Positions 8,806 to 16,763 of a DNA stretch of 64,000 bases are shown here, piece by piece. Numbering within the stretch: the stretch's first letter is position 1; every line of letters begins with the position of its first letter. Position numbers and translations under genes: made by a program. The stretch is from Amnibacterium setariae. GTDB taxonomy: Bacteria > Actinomycetota > Actinomycetes > Actinomycetales > Microbacteriaceae. Below the pieces are notes generated by a model that was given only the letters and a program-made list of their open reading frames with translations, made no database searches and was not told where the DNA came from. The stretch covers positions 62,001 to 126,000 of the forward strand of contig NZ_QXTG01000002.1 in the NCBI RefSeq assembly GCF_003581425.1, written 5' to 3'.

Positions 8806-9747
8806 TCAGGCTGGACCCCCGGCCCGGCCGAGCGCGGCGAGCACCCGGGTCATCGAGCCGCCGAGGTCCCAGCGCTCCGCGAGCGCCTCGCCGGCCGCCC
8901 GCGCCGCGTCGGGGAGCGCGATCGCGGCGTCGACGTCGCCGAGCGGGAGGTCGCGCACCACCCGGACGGCGGTGACGGCGGTCCGCGCGTACTCCTCGCC
9001 GGCGCGCAGCTTCGCGGCCTGCCCGGCCGGGATCCCGCTGCTCGTCGTCCGCCCGGCGGCGAGGACGCCGTCGAGGTCGCCGAAGCGGCCGAGCAGCGCC
9101 GCAGCGGTCTTCTCGCCGATGCCGGCCACGCCTGGAAGCCCGTCGGAGGGGTCGCCGCGCAGGGTCGCGAAGTCCGCGTACCGGTCCGCGCGGACGCCGT
9201 ACTTCCCCTGCACGACCTCGTCGGTGACGAGCTCGAGGTCGCGCATCCCGCGCGCCGTCGAGATCACGCGCACGCCGCGCTCGTCGTCGATCACCTGGTA
9301 CAGGTCCCGGTCGCTCGTCACCACGTCGACCGGGGTCGATGCGGTGGCGGCGAGGGTGCCGATCACGTCGTCGGCCTCGTGGTCGGCGGCACCGACGACC
9401 GCGATCCCGAGCGCCTCCAGCGCCTCGCGGATGATCGGGATCTGGCGCGTGAGCGCCTCCGGCACGACCTCGACGTCGGGCCGCTCGCCGTCCCCGGCCT
9501 CGGCCAGGCGGTGCGCCTTGTAGGAGGGCACGAGGGCCACCCGCCAGCGCGGCCGCCACGCGTCGTCCCAGCAGGCGACGAGGTCGGTCGGCGCGAACTC
9601 GTCGACGAGGCGGGCGATGATGTCGAGCAGCCCCCGCACGGCGTTCACCGGGGTGCCGTCCGGCGCGGTGATCGTCTCGGGCAGGCCGTGGAACGCGCGG
9701 AAGTACAGCGCGGCCGTGTCGAGGAGCATCAGACGGCGATCGGGCAC
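8806..9747 (-). CDS. 5'-3' exonuclease (PolA N-terminal/flap nuclease family)
   Basis: 313 residues from GTG. It matches the free-standing 5' nuclease family: metal-binding acidic residues in LMLLDTAALYFRAFHG and VACWDDAW, the helical arch (VPSYKAHR), ADDVIGTLA, VVTSDRDLYQVI, and the helix-three-turn-helix DNA-binding block SDGLPGVAGIGEKTAAALL near 195. Such proteins remove 5' flaps and RNA primers and are found beside full-length PolA in actinobacteria. The start region CACACT-GAGCGC-GTG suggests leaderless expression. Confidence 0.9.
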   Translation of the reverse strand: MPDRRLMLLDTAALYFRAFHGLPETITAPDGTPVNAVRGLLDIIARLVDEFAPTDLVACWDDAWRPRWRVALVPSYKAHRLAEAGDGERPDVEVVPEALTRQIPIIREALEALGIAVVGAADHEADDVIGTLAATASTPVDVVTSDRDLYQVIDDERGVRVISTARGMRDLELVTDEVVQGKYGVRADRYADFATLRGDPSDGLPGVAGIGEKTAAALLGRFGDLDGVLAAGRTTSSGIPAGQAAKLRAGEEYARTAVTAVRVVRDLPLGDVDAAIALPDAARAAGEALAERWDLGGSMTRVLAALGRAGGPA

Positions 9748-9809
9748 GCGCTCAGTGTGCCGTGCGGCCGGGGCGCCGCGGACGTGCGGTCGCTGCCTAC
9801 GCTCGGTGC

Positions 9810-10646
9810 GTGGCGTTCGAGGACCCCGGGTGGACGCTGCTCCGCCCCGAGCACCCCGCGTGCGGCAGCGGCGTCGGCGTCCTGCTGCTCGCCGGGTCGA
9901 GCGGCCGGGTCGACGTGCCGCGGGCGCGGCTGCTGCAGCGGCACGGCGCGACGGTCCTCGCCGTCCGCTGGTTCGGCGGCCCCGGCCAGCAGCCGGGACC
10001 GCACGAGGTGCCGCTCGAGCTCTTCCTCGGTGCGCTCGACGTGCTGCGGCCGGAGGCGGACGACCTCGCCGTCGTCGGGACCTCCTTCGGCGGCGAAGCG
10101 GCGCTGCTCGTCGCCGCCGAGGACCCGGGCGTCCGCGCGGTCGTGGGCTTCGCGGCGTCGTCCGTCGTCTGGCCGGGTTGGACGGGCGGCGCCTGGACCT
10201 CGCACTGGACGCTGCGGTCGCGGCCGCTGCCCTTCGTGCCGCTCGATCCGGGGTGGACGCCCGACACGGACCCGCCGCGCTTCCGCGGGCTGTACGAGCG
10301 GAGCCTCGCCGCCCGCGCCGACGACTCGGGCGACATCCCCGTCGAGCGCATCGCCGGGGACGTCCTGCTCGTCGCCGGCGGCGACGACGGGGTCTGGCCC
10401 GCCGAGGCGTTCGCCGACCGGGTCGCCGCGCGGCGTGCCGCGCACGGGCTCAGGACCGAGGTGGTCCGCCACCGCGACGCCGGGCACCGCGCGGTGCTGC
10501 CGGGCGAGGAGCCGGCGCAGGGCGGTCAGCGCATGGACCGCGGCGGATCGCCGGAGGCCGACGCGGCGCTCGGTCGCGCCGCGTGGCCCGCGGTCGTCCG
10601 TCACCTCGGCCTGGAGGAGCTCGGCGGCCGAGCGGTTCTGCCCTGA
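9810..10646 (+). CDS. Acyl-CoA thioester hydrolase/BAAT C-terminal-like alpha/beta hydrolase
   Basis: 278 residues. Alpha/beta-hydrolase fold with nucleophile elbow VVGTSFGGEAALLVA (Ser about 93), a late acidic residue in GGDDGVWPAEAFADR and the catalytic histidine in RDAGHRAVLPG. The order fits the BAAT C-terminal family, whose members cleave or transfer acyl groups; the substrate is not known. GTG was chosen because a -10 box TACGCT (9798-9803) lies six bases before it, as expected for a leaderless transcript. It runs divergently from the exonuclease gene with only 62 bp between. Confidence 0.8.
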   Translation: MAFEDPGWTLLRPEHPACGSGVGVLLLAGSSGRVDVPRARLLQRHGATVLAVRWFGGPGQQPGPHEVPLELFLGALDVLRPEADDLAVVGTSFGGEAALLVAAEDPGVRAVVGFAASSVVWPGWTGGAWTSHWTLRSRPLPFVPLDPGWTPDTDPPRFRGLYERSLAARADDSGDIPVERIAGDVLLVAGGDDGVWPAEAFADRVAARRAAHGLRTEVVRHRDAGHRAVLPGEEPAQGGQRMDRGGSPEADAALGRAAWPAVVRHLGLEELGGRAVLP

Positions 10647-10693
10647 GCGGATCCGCCTGCCGCCGACCCCGGAGGGCGGCCTACGGTCGCACC

Positions 10694-11047
10694 ATGAGCG
10701 CGCTCCCCGCCGACGACCGCCGCGGCCGCCCTGATCGCACCGGCCGACCCGAGCGCCGCGCGGGCGCCGCGCCGCGCGAGCCGCGCTGGCGCGACCTCGT
10801 CGGCGAGGAGTTCCGGGCGGCGCGACGGCGGCAGGGCGGCACGCTGCGGGACGTCGCGCGCCGCGCGAACCTGTCGACGCAGTACCTCTCCGAGATCGAG
10901 CGGGGCCGCAAGGAGCCGTCGAGCGAGATCATCGCCGCGGTCGCCGAGGCGCTGGGGCTCACCCTGCTGGACCTGACCACGGGCGTCGCCGACCGCCTCC
11001 GCGGGTCGGCCGCACCGCAGCGGTCCGCCTTCCGGCTGGCCGCCTGA
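10694..11047 (+). CDS. XRE-family regulator, ClgR-like
   Basis: 117 residues; helix-turn-helix in residues ~45-90 (LRDVARRANLSTQYLSEIER followed by GRKEPSSEIIAAVAEALGL). The recognition segment YLSEIERGRKEPSSE is shared with ClgR, the actinobacterial activator of clp protease and stress genes, so a related role is plausible though several XRE regulators share it. The first ~35 residues are Arg/Ala-rich and disordered. A -10 box TACGGT (10682-10687) six bases before ATG indicates a leaderless mRNA. A Clp ATPase gene lies at 37305, but no link between them can be shown here. Confidence 0.82.
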   Translation: MSALPADDRRGRPDRTGRPERRAGAAPREPRWRDLVGEEFRAARRRQGGTLRDVARRANLSTQYLSEIERGRKEPSSEIIAAVAEALGLTLLDLTTGVADRLRGSAAPQRSAFRLAA

Positions 11048-11109
11048 GGCCCGCCTGAGCGCCGCCGGGGGCACAGTCGGCGCTCGGCCGCACGGCCTAC
11101 CATCCCGGC

Positions 11110-11343
11110 ATGAGCGGGGAACGGCTCGCGGTCGTGAAGGCGTGGATCTGGCCGATCAACGCCGCCTTCGCCGCGCTCTGCCTGCTGCTCCTCGTCACGT
11201 CGCAGACCGTCTCCGGCCGCGTCTTCGCGATGATGCTCGTCGTCGCCCAGGCGTTCACGATCTGGTTCGTCCGCACGGCCGCCGAGCACGAGGACGACGC
11301 CCCTCCCGGGCCGCCGGACGACGGGATCACCCCGGGGCGCTGA
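11110..11343 (+). CDS. Small two-helix membrane protein
   Basis: 77 residues with two transmembrane helices (about 11-33 and 38-55) and an acidic, Pro-rich tail (EHEDDAPPGPPDD). A -10 box TACCAT (11098-11103) lies six bases before ATG. No family recognised and no function can be assigned. Confidence 0.7.
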   Translation: MSGERLAVVKAWIWPINAAFAALCLLLLVTSQTVSGRVFAMMLVVAQAFTIWFVRTAAEHEDDAPPGPPDDGITPGR

Positions 11344-11424
11344 CCGCCGGATCGGGTCTCCAGGAGGAGACCGCCGGCACCTGCGGGGGAGGACCGGCAC
11401 GCCGTCCGTCGCGAGGCTCGGAGC

Positions 11425-11904
11425 ATGACCGCTCCCCGCGCCGCCCTCGTCCCGCCCCGCTCGACCGGCGCCCCGCTCCGGCGCGCGGCGCTGCTGCTCG
11501 GCGTGCTGCCGACGACCGCCGCGATCCTCGTCATCACCCTCGGGCCGCCGTCGCTCGTCGCGGCCGGCCTCGCGACGACGATGGACGCGGTGGACCGCCT
11601 CGACCTCGGTCTCGGCCGGTCGCTCGACGTCGACCGCGTCGAGTCCCTCGCCAACCTGGCGATGTTCGTGCCCCTCGGCGCGTTCCTCGGGCTCGCGGTG
11701 CGGCCGCGCTCGTGGCCGCTCGTGCTCCTCGCCGGCGCGGCGCTGTCGGTCGGGGTGGAGCTCGCGCAGACGCGGATCCCCGGGCGGGTGCCCGACGTCC
11801 ACGACGTCGTCGCCAACACCGCCGGCGACCTCGTCGGCCTGGTCGCCGCGATGGTGCTCGTCGGCCTGCTGCGGCTGCTCGCCGTCGCGCGGCGACGGCG
11901 GTAG
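11425..11904 (+). CDS. VanZ-like membrane protein
   Basis: 159 residues with about four transmembrane helices. The VanZ pattern is present: ESLANLAMFVPLGAFLGL followed by SVGVELAQ and then VPDVHDVVANTAGDLVG. The VanZ family is named after the teicoplanin-resistance accessory protein, but most members have no known function and no van genes are nearby. It may be exported with the preceding small membrane gene, although an 81-bp gap separates them. Confidence 0.85.
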   Translation: MTAPRAALVPPRSTGAPLRRAALLLGVLPTTAAILVITLGPPSLVAAGLATTMDAVDRLDLGLGRSLDVDRVESLANLAMFVPLGAFLGLAVRPRSWPLVLLAGAALSVGVELAQTRIPGRVPDVHDVVANTAGDLVGLVAAMVLVGLLRLLAVARRRR

Positions 11905-11915
11905 GGGCCGGGGCG

Positions 11916-12590
11916 TCAGGAGGCGGGGTTCACGAGGCCGTGGTCGTGCGCGTACACGACGAGCTGCACCCGGTCGCGCAGCTGCAGCTTCGCCAGGATG
12001 CTGCTCACGTGGGTCTTGACCGTCGACTCGCTCAGGAACTCGGCGGCGGCGATCTCCGCGTTCGACGCCCCGCGGGCGGCCCGCGCGAAGACCTGGCGCT
12101 CCCGCCCGGTCAGGGTGCCGAAGGCGGGCGGCGGCGCGAGGGCCGCGCCCGCGGCGTCCCCGGGGCCGCGGAAGAGCTGCGCCAGCTCCTCCGGCGCCAG
12201 CACGGAGGTGCCGGCATGCACGGCCCGCACGGCGGCGAGCAGGAACTCCGGCGTGGCGTCCTTCAGCAGGAAGCCGCTCGCACCCGCGCGGATCGCGGTC
12301 GCCGCGGCCGCGTCGAGCGAGAAGGTCGTCAGCACGATCACCTTCGGGCGCGGCCCGTCCCAGGCGGGCCCGAACAGCTCGACCGCGACCTGGACGCCGT
12401 CGAGGACCGGCATGCGCAGGTCGAGCAGCACGATGTCCGGCGCCGTCGCGCGGATGCGCTCGAGGGCGACGGCGCCGTTGTCCGCCTGCCCGACGACGAC
12501 CATGTCGTCCTGCGCGTCGACCACGACGGCGACGCCGGACCGGAAGAGCGCCTGGTCGTCGACGAGGAGGACGCGGATCGGGCCGCTCAC
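11916..12590 (-). CDS. LuxR-type (NarL-family) response regulator
   Basis: 224 residues from GTG. Receiver domain: RVLLVDDQALF (acidic pocket), phospho-acceptor Asp in IVLLDLRMPVLDG (~Asp57), switch Thr in VIVLTTFSLD and Lys in GFLLKDATPE. A LuxR helix-turn-helix follows: LTGRERQVFARAARGASNAEIA and SESTVKTHVSSILAKLQLRDRVQLVVYA. The start overlaps the sensor kinase stop by 4 bp (GTGA), so the pair is translationally coupled. Much longer upstream reading in this frame is antisense shadow. Target genes unknown. Confidence 0.92.
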   Translation of the reverse strand: MSGPIRVLLVDDQALFRSGVAVVVDAQDDMVVVGQADNGAVALERIRATAPDIVLLDLRMPVLDGVQVAVELFGPAWDGPRPKVIVLTTFSLDAAAATAIRAGASGFLLKDATPEFLLAAVRAVHAGTSVLAPEELAQLFRGPGDAAGAALAPPPAFGTLTGRERQVFARAARGASNAEIAAAEFLSESTVKTHVSSILAKLQLRDRVQLVVYAHDHGLVNPAS

Positions 12591-13807
12591 GGCGCCGCCG
12601 TCCGGGGGATGCGCACTCGGGCGACGAACCGCTCGCCGATCCGATCGGTCCCGAGGCTTCCGCCCACCGCCTCGACGCGGTCCCGCATTCCGGGGAGCCC
12701 GGCGCCGGAGCCGCCCGTGCCGCCCGGCCCGACGGCGTTGCCGACCTCGAGCACCAGGTCCGCGTCGCGCCAGAGGCGCTGCACCTCGACGACCCCGCCG
12801 GGCCGGCCGTGGCGCAGCGCGTTCGCGAGCATCTCCTGCAGGACGCGGCGCGCGGCGAGGCCCGGGTCCGCGTCGAGCGCGCCCGGCTCGCCCTCCGTGC
12901 GCTCCTGCACCTCGACGCCCGCGGACCGGACCTGCGCCACGAGGGCGTCGAGGTCGGCGCCGTCGCGGGACGGGACGGGCTCGGTCCGCTCCAGCACGTC
13001 CCGCACCTCGAGCAGCGACGAGCGCGCCGTCGCCGCGATCGTGCCGACGACGTCGCGCACGCGGTCCGCGTCGTCGAGGAAGCGCACCGAGTCGGCCTGC
13101 GCGATGATCACCGCCAGGGAGTGCCCGACGACGTCGTGCACGTCCCGCGCCATCGCGGTCCGCGCCTGCTCGACGCCGGCCTGCTCCTGCGCCTCCGCGG
13201 CCCTGCCCTCGGCCAGCGCCCGCTGCGCCGTCTCGGCCAGCCGGGCGCGGATCGTGCGCACCGCGAACCCGGCGGTCCAGCACGCGGTGAGGATCGCGGC
13301 GGGCACGACGATCACGAGCAGCGCGGTGTCGTCGCGCGCGCCGACCGCAGGCTCGCCGTAGCGGAGCGTGATGCTCGCGAACCGGGTCTGCACGAGGTAG
13401 AGCCCGCCCGCGAGCCCGCCGAGCGAGGCGGAGACGGCCGCGACGACCAGCTCCGCCCGACCGCCCCAGGCGGCCGCGGAGTAGACGACCGCCGCGGAGG
13501 CGACCTGCACGAGCGAGGGCGGCGCGTGCGACGTCACCTGCCACAGCACGGTCAGCCAGCCGAGCGCGAGGGCCGCGGAGGGGAGGACGCGCCGCACCGC
13601 GAGGGACGCGGCGCCGGCGAGCAGCACCTCCACGGGATCGACCCGCACGGGCCAGCGCGCGGCGAGCAGCCCCACCGCGAGCAGCAGGCCCGCGAGCGCG
13701 AGGTCGAGGGCGAGCCCGCTCGGGGAGCGCCGCGCGGCGAGGTGGCGCAGCAGCAGCGCGGCCGGGTGCCCGGGCGCGGGCGTCCCCTCGTCCTGCACCG
13801 CGCGCAC
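12587..13807 (-). CDS. Two-component sensor histidine kinase (HisKA_3 type)
   Basis: 406 residues. Four to five N-terminal membrane helices with little outside loop, then the HisKA_3 phospho-acceptor block MARDVHDVVGHSLAVI (His about 217) and the HATPase region (EMLANALRHGRPGGVVEV, GSGAGLPGMRDRVEAVGGSLG). Such intramembrane kinases usually sense envelope stress or lipid changes. GTG start is supported by a -10 box TAGCCT six bases upstream (13814-13819), suggesting leaderless expression. It forms an operon with the LuxR regulator that follows. Confidence 0.9.
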   Translation of the reverse strand: MRAVQDEGTPAPGHPAALLLRHLAARRSPSGLALDLALAGLLLAVGLLAARWPVRVDPVEVLLAGAASLAVRRVLPSAALALGWLTVLWQVTSHAPPSLVQVASAAVVYSAAAWGGRAELVVAAVSASLGGLAGGLYLVQTRFASITLRYGEPAVGARDDTALLVIVVPAAILTACWTAGFAVRTIRARLAETAQRALAEGRAAEAQEQAGVEQARTAMARDVHDVVGHSLAVIIAQADSVRFLDDADRVRDVVGTIAATARSSLLEVRDVLERTEPVPSRDGADLDALVAQVRSAGVEVQERTEGEPGALDADPGLAARRVLQEMLANALRHGRPGGVVEVQRLWRDADLVLEVGNAVGPGGTGGSGAGLPGMRDRVEAVGGSLGTDRIGERFVARVRIPRTAAP

Positions 13808-13870
13808 GCCCCGAGGCTAGGGCCGGTGCGGCGCGGCGTCCTCCGTCGCGAGTACCGTTCCCGCCCGCCG

Positions 13871-16384
13871 TCAGACGGAGGCGCCGACCTCCCCGACCGC
13901 GGTCGTCCGCAGCACGGCGGCGCCCGCCTCGTCGGACGCCGCGAGGTCGACGACGGCGCTGATGCCGAAGTCGTGGTCGCCGGCGGGGTCGTCGAAGATC
14001 TGCCGGACCCGCCACTCGGCCGGCCCCTCCTCGACGAGCAGCAGGGCGGGACCGCGCGCGTCGGGGCCCGTGCCGAGCTCGTCGTGCTCGGCCCAGTACG
14101 GCTCCATGGCGGCCGCCCAGGTCTCGGCGTCGAACCCGGCCGCCGCGTCGAGCTCGCCGAGCGCCGCCCAGTCCTCGCGGGCGGCGAGCTGCACGCGGCG
14201 GAACAGCTCGTTGCGCACCATGACCCGGAACGCGCGGACGTTCGCGGTGAGGCGCCGCGGGGCGGGCGGGACGATCGCCTCCTCGTCGGCTCCGTGCCGC
14301 TCCGGGTCGAGCAGCTCCTCCCACTCGTCGACGAGCGACGAGTCGACCTGCCGCACGAGCTCGCCGAGCCACTCGATGAGGTCCTGCAGCTCCTCGTCCT
14401 TGATCTCGTCCGGGATCGTCTGCCGGGCGGCGCGGAACGCGTCCGACAGGTACCGCAGCACGAGGCCCTCCGACCGCGAGAGCTTGTAGAAGGTGCAGTA
14501 CTCGCCGAAGGACATCGCCCGCTCGACCATGTCGCGCACGACGGACTTGGGGGAGAGCGCGAAGTCCCGCACCCACGGCTGCTCGGCCGCGTAGGCCTCG
14601 AACGCCGCGTCGAGCAGCTCCTTCAGCGGCTGCGGGTGCGTGACCTCCTCGAGCAGCTCCATCCGCTCCTCGTACTCGATCCCCTCCGCCTTCATCGCCG
14701 CGACGGCGTCGCCGCGCGCCTGGAACTGCTGCTGCGACAGGATCGGGCGGGGGTCGTCGAGGGTCGACTCGAGGATCGAGAGCACGTCGAGCGCGAAGGT
14801 CGGCGACTCGGGGTCGAGCAGCTCGAACGCCGCGAGGGCGAACGGGGAGAGCGGCTGGTTCAGCGCGAAGTCGGGCTGGAGGTCGACGGTCGGCAGGATC
14901 GCGATCGACCCGTCCGGCTGCACCTCCTGCCGCACGACGCCGGCCGCCCGCAGGGTCCGGTAGATCCCGAGCGCCCGCCGGGCGAGCTCGAGCTGCCGGC
15001 GCCACGGCTCGTGGTTGTCGAACACGAGCGCGCGGACGTCCGCGAACACGTCCCCGCCGCGCGCGATGAGGTTCAGCAGCATCGCGGACGTGATCTGCAG
15101 GTGCGGGGTCAGGGTCTCCGGCTCGGCGTCGACGAGCTTGCGGAAGCTCGGCTCGCCCCACGACACGAAGCCCGCGGGCGCCTTCTTCGCGACCCACTTG
15201 CGGCGCTTCTTCGGGTCGTCGCCCATCTTCGCGAGCGCCTTGCGGTTCTCCGACTCGTGCTCCGGCGCCTGCACCACGACCGTGCCGGCCGTGTCGTAGC
15301 CCGCGCGGCCGGCGCGCCCCGCGATCTGGTGGAACTCGCGCGCGCTGAGCTGCCGCGTGCGGGTGCCGTCGAACTTCGTCAGCGCCGTCAGCAGCACGGT
15401 GCGGATCGGCACGTTGATCCCGACGCCGAGCGTGTCCGTGCCGCAGATCACGCGGAGCAGGCCCTGCTGCGCGAGCTGCTCGACGAGGCGGCGGTACTTC
15501 GGCAGCATCCCCGCGTGGTGCACGCCGATGCCGAGGCGGAGCAGCCGGTTCAGCGTGCGGCCGAACGCCGTCGTGAAGCGGAACCCGGCGATCACCTCCG
15601 CGATCCGGTTCCGCTGCTCGCGCGTCGCGACCTGCGCGGAGGCGAGCGCCTGCGCCCGCTCGAGCGCGGCCGCCTGCGAGAAGTGCACGACGTAGACCGG
15701 CGCCTGGTCCGAGTGCAGCAGCTGGTCGATCGAGTCGTGGATCGGCTCGAGCTCGTAGACGTAGTGGAGGGGGACGGGCCGCTCCACGCCGGTGACCTTC
15801 GCGGTGTCGCGGCCGGTGCGGCGGCTGAGGTCGGCCGCCAGGTCCGTCACGTCGCCGAGCGTCGCGGACATCAGCACGAACTGCGCCTGCGGCAGCGTCA
15901 GCAGCGGCACCTGCCACGCCCAGCCGCGGTCCGGGTCGCCGTAGAAGTGGAACTCGTCCATCACGACCTGTGCGACGGCCGCCTCCTGCCCGTGCCGGAG
16001 GGCGAGGTTCGCGAGGATCTCGGCGGTGCAGCAGATGATCGGCGCGTCCGCGTTCACCGACGAGTCGCCCGTGACCATGCCGACGTTCGCGGCGCCGAAG
16101 ACCTCGACCAGGGCGAAGAACTTCTCGCTGACCAGGGCCTTGATCGGCGCGGTGTAGTAGCTGCGGCCGCCCTGCGCGAGGGCGACCGCGTGCGCGCCGA
16201 TCGCCACGAGCGACTTCCCGGTGCCGGTCGGGGTGGAGAGGATCACGTTCGCGCCGGAGACGACGCCGATCATCGCCTCCTCCTGCGCCGGGTACAGCGT
16301 CAGGCCGCGGGACTCGGCCCACGACGCGAAGGCGAAGAACGCCTCGTCCTCGTCGAGGGTCCCGTCGGGCAGCGGGGACGGCAT
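13871..16384 (-). CDS. DEAD/DEAH-box RNA helicase, DUF3516 type
   Basis: 837 residues. Helicase motifs in order: LYPAQEEAMIGVV (Q-like), STPTGTGKS (Walker A), VVMDEFHFYGD (motif II; DEFH), LMSATLGD (III), then RVICGTDTLGVGINVPIR and HQIAGRAGRAGYD (V-VI), as in Ski2/Mtr4 helicases. The C-terminal ~400 residues match the DUF3516 extension of actinobacterial homologues. Predicted ATP-dependent RNA unwinding, perhaps in RNA turnover. ATG at 16384 is chosen; reading upstream would translate the intergenic repeat at 16448-16488, which argues against a longer N-terminus. Confidence 0.88.
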   Translation of the reverse strand: MPSPLPDGTLDEDEAFFAFASWAESRGLTLYPAQEEAMIGVVSGANVILSTPTGTGKSLVAIGAHAVALAQGGRSYYTAPIKALVSEKFFALVEVFGAANVGMVTGDSSVNADAPIICCTAEILANLALRHGQEAAVAQVVMDEFHFYGDPDRGWAWQVPLLTLPQAQFVLMSATLGDVTDLAADLSRRTGRDTAKVTGVERPVPLHYVYELEPIHDSIDQLLHSDQAPVYVVHFSQAAALERAQALASAQVATREQRNRIAEVIAGFRFTTAFGRTLNRLLRLGIGVHHAGMLPKYRRLVEQLAQQGLLRVICGTDTLGVGINVPIRTVLLTALTKFDGTRTRQLSAREFHQIAGRAGRAGYDTAGTVVVQAPEHESENRKALAKMGDDPKKRRKWVAKKAPAGFVSWGEPSFRKLVDAEPETLTPHLQITSAMLLNLIARGGDVFADVRALVFDNHEPWRRQLELARRALGIYRTLRAAGVVRQEVQPDGSIAILPTVDLQPDFALNQPLSPFALAAFELLDPESPTFALDVLSILESTLDDPRPILSQQQFQARGDAVAAMKAEGIEYEERMELLEEVTHPQPLKELLDAAFEAYAAEQPWVRDFALSPKSVVRDMVERAMSFGEYCTFYKLSRSEGLVLRYLSDAFRAARQTIPDEIKDEELQDLIEWLGELVRQVDSSLVDEWEELLDPERHGADEEAIVPPAPRRLTANVRAFRVMVRNELFRRVQLAAREDWAALGELDAAAGFDAETWAAAMEPYWAEHDELGTGPDARGPALLLVEEGPAEWRVRQIFDDPAGDHDFGISAVVDLAASDEAGAAVLRTTAVGEVGASV

Positions 16385-16447
16385 CAGGGTCAGCAGTGAA
16401 GGGTCTACCCCTCCATGGTCCCATCCGCGCCCGTGCCCGCCGGCCCC

Positions 16448-16488
16448 CCGCTGGTCGAGGTGCGAGCGCAGCGAGCCTCGAGACCACC
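16448..16488 (+). repeat. Intergenic GAGGTGCGAGCGCAGCGAGC repeat, copy 1 (full)
   Basis: Full 41-bp copy beginning CCGCTGGTCGAGG and ending CCTCGAGACCACC. Ends are imperfectly inverted (GGTCGAGG against CCTCGAGACC), so it can fold. Other copies lie at 37175, 37209, 48893, 49000 and 49034. It sits in the intergenic space between the divergent helicase and a small membrane protein gene. Confidence 0.9.
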
Positions 16489-16525
16489 CGTCCGCTCCCG
16501 CAGGATCGGCTGGCACGATCGGCGG

Positions 16526-16729
16526 ATGACCGGCTGGTTCGTCCTCGCGTTCGGGCTGGTGCTGGTCGGCTTCGGCGTCCGGGGGATCGTCGGCGAGCGC
16601 CGGGCGGCGATCCGTGGCCGCCGCCCCGTGCGGGAGGACCTGACGGCGTCGGTCGCGCTCCTGTTCCTGCTGGGGGGCGCCGCGGTGCTCCTCGGGCTGG
16701 CCATGCTCTTCGTGTTCCCGCGGAACTGA
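16526..16729 (+). CDS. Small two-helix membrane protein
   Basis: 67 residues with two transmembrane helices (about 2-21 and 41-62) joined by a basic loop (GERRAAIRGRRPVRED). A CACGAT hexamer six bases before ATG resembles a weak -10 box. No recognised family; the coding call rests on its hydrophobic pattern, position and base usage. Confidence 0.6.
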   Translation: MTGWFVLAFGLVLVGFGVRGIVGERRAAIRGRRPVREDLTASVALLFLLGGAAVLLGLAMLFVFPRN

Positions 16730-16763
16730 CCCCGCGGTCCGCGCCGCGCCCTAGCCTGCGCCG

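Noticed and set aside
4874-9523. A 1549-codon open frame on the plus strand
   Set aside because: It crosses real genes on both strands (zinc-ribbon, SGNH hydrolase, ABC1 kinase, PadR, exonuclease), is mainly Arg/Pro/Ala and has no domain. High GC keeps such shadow frames open.
11425-11904. Glycopeptide-resistance locus suggested by VanZ
   Set aside because: No vanHAX or regulatory genes nearby; VanZ-like proteins are common and mostly unrelated to resistance.
16385-16516. A 44-residue N-terminal extension of the RNA helicase
   Set aside because: It translates the 41-bp intergenic repeat (SRGSLRSHLDQR), which recurs elsewhere outside genes.
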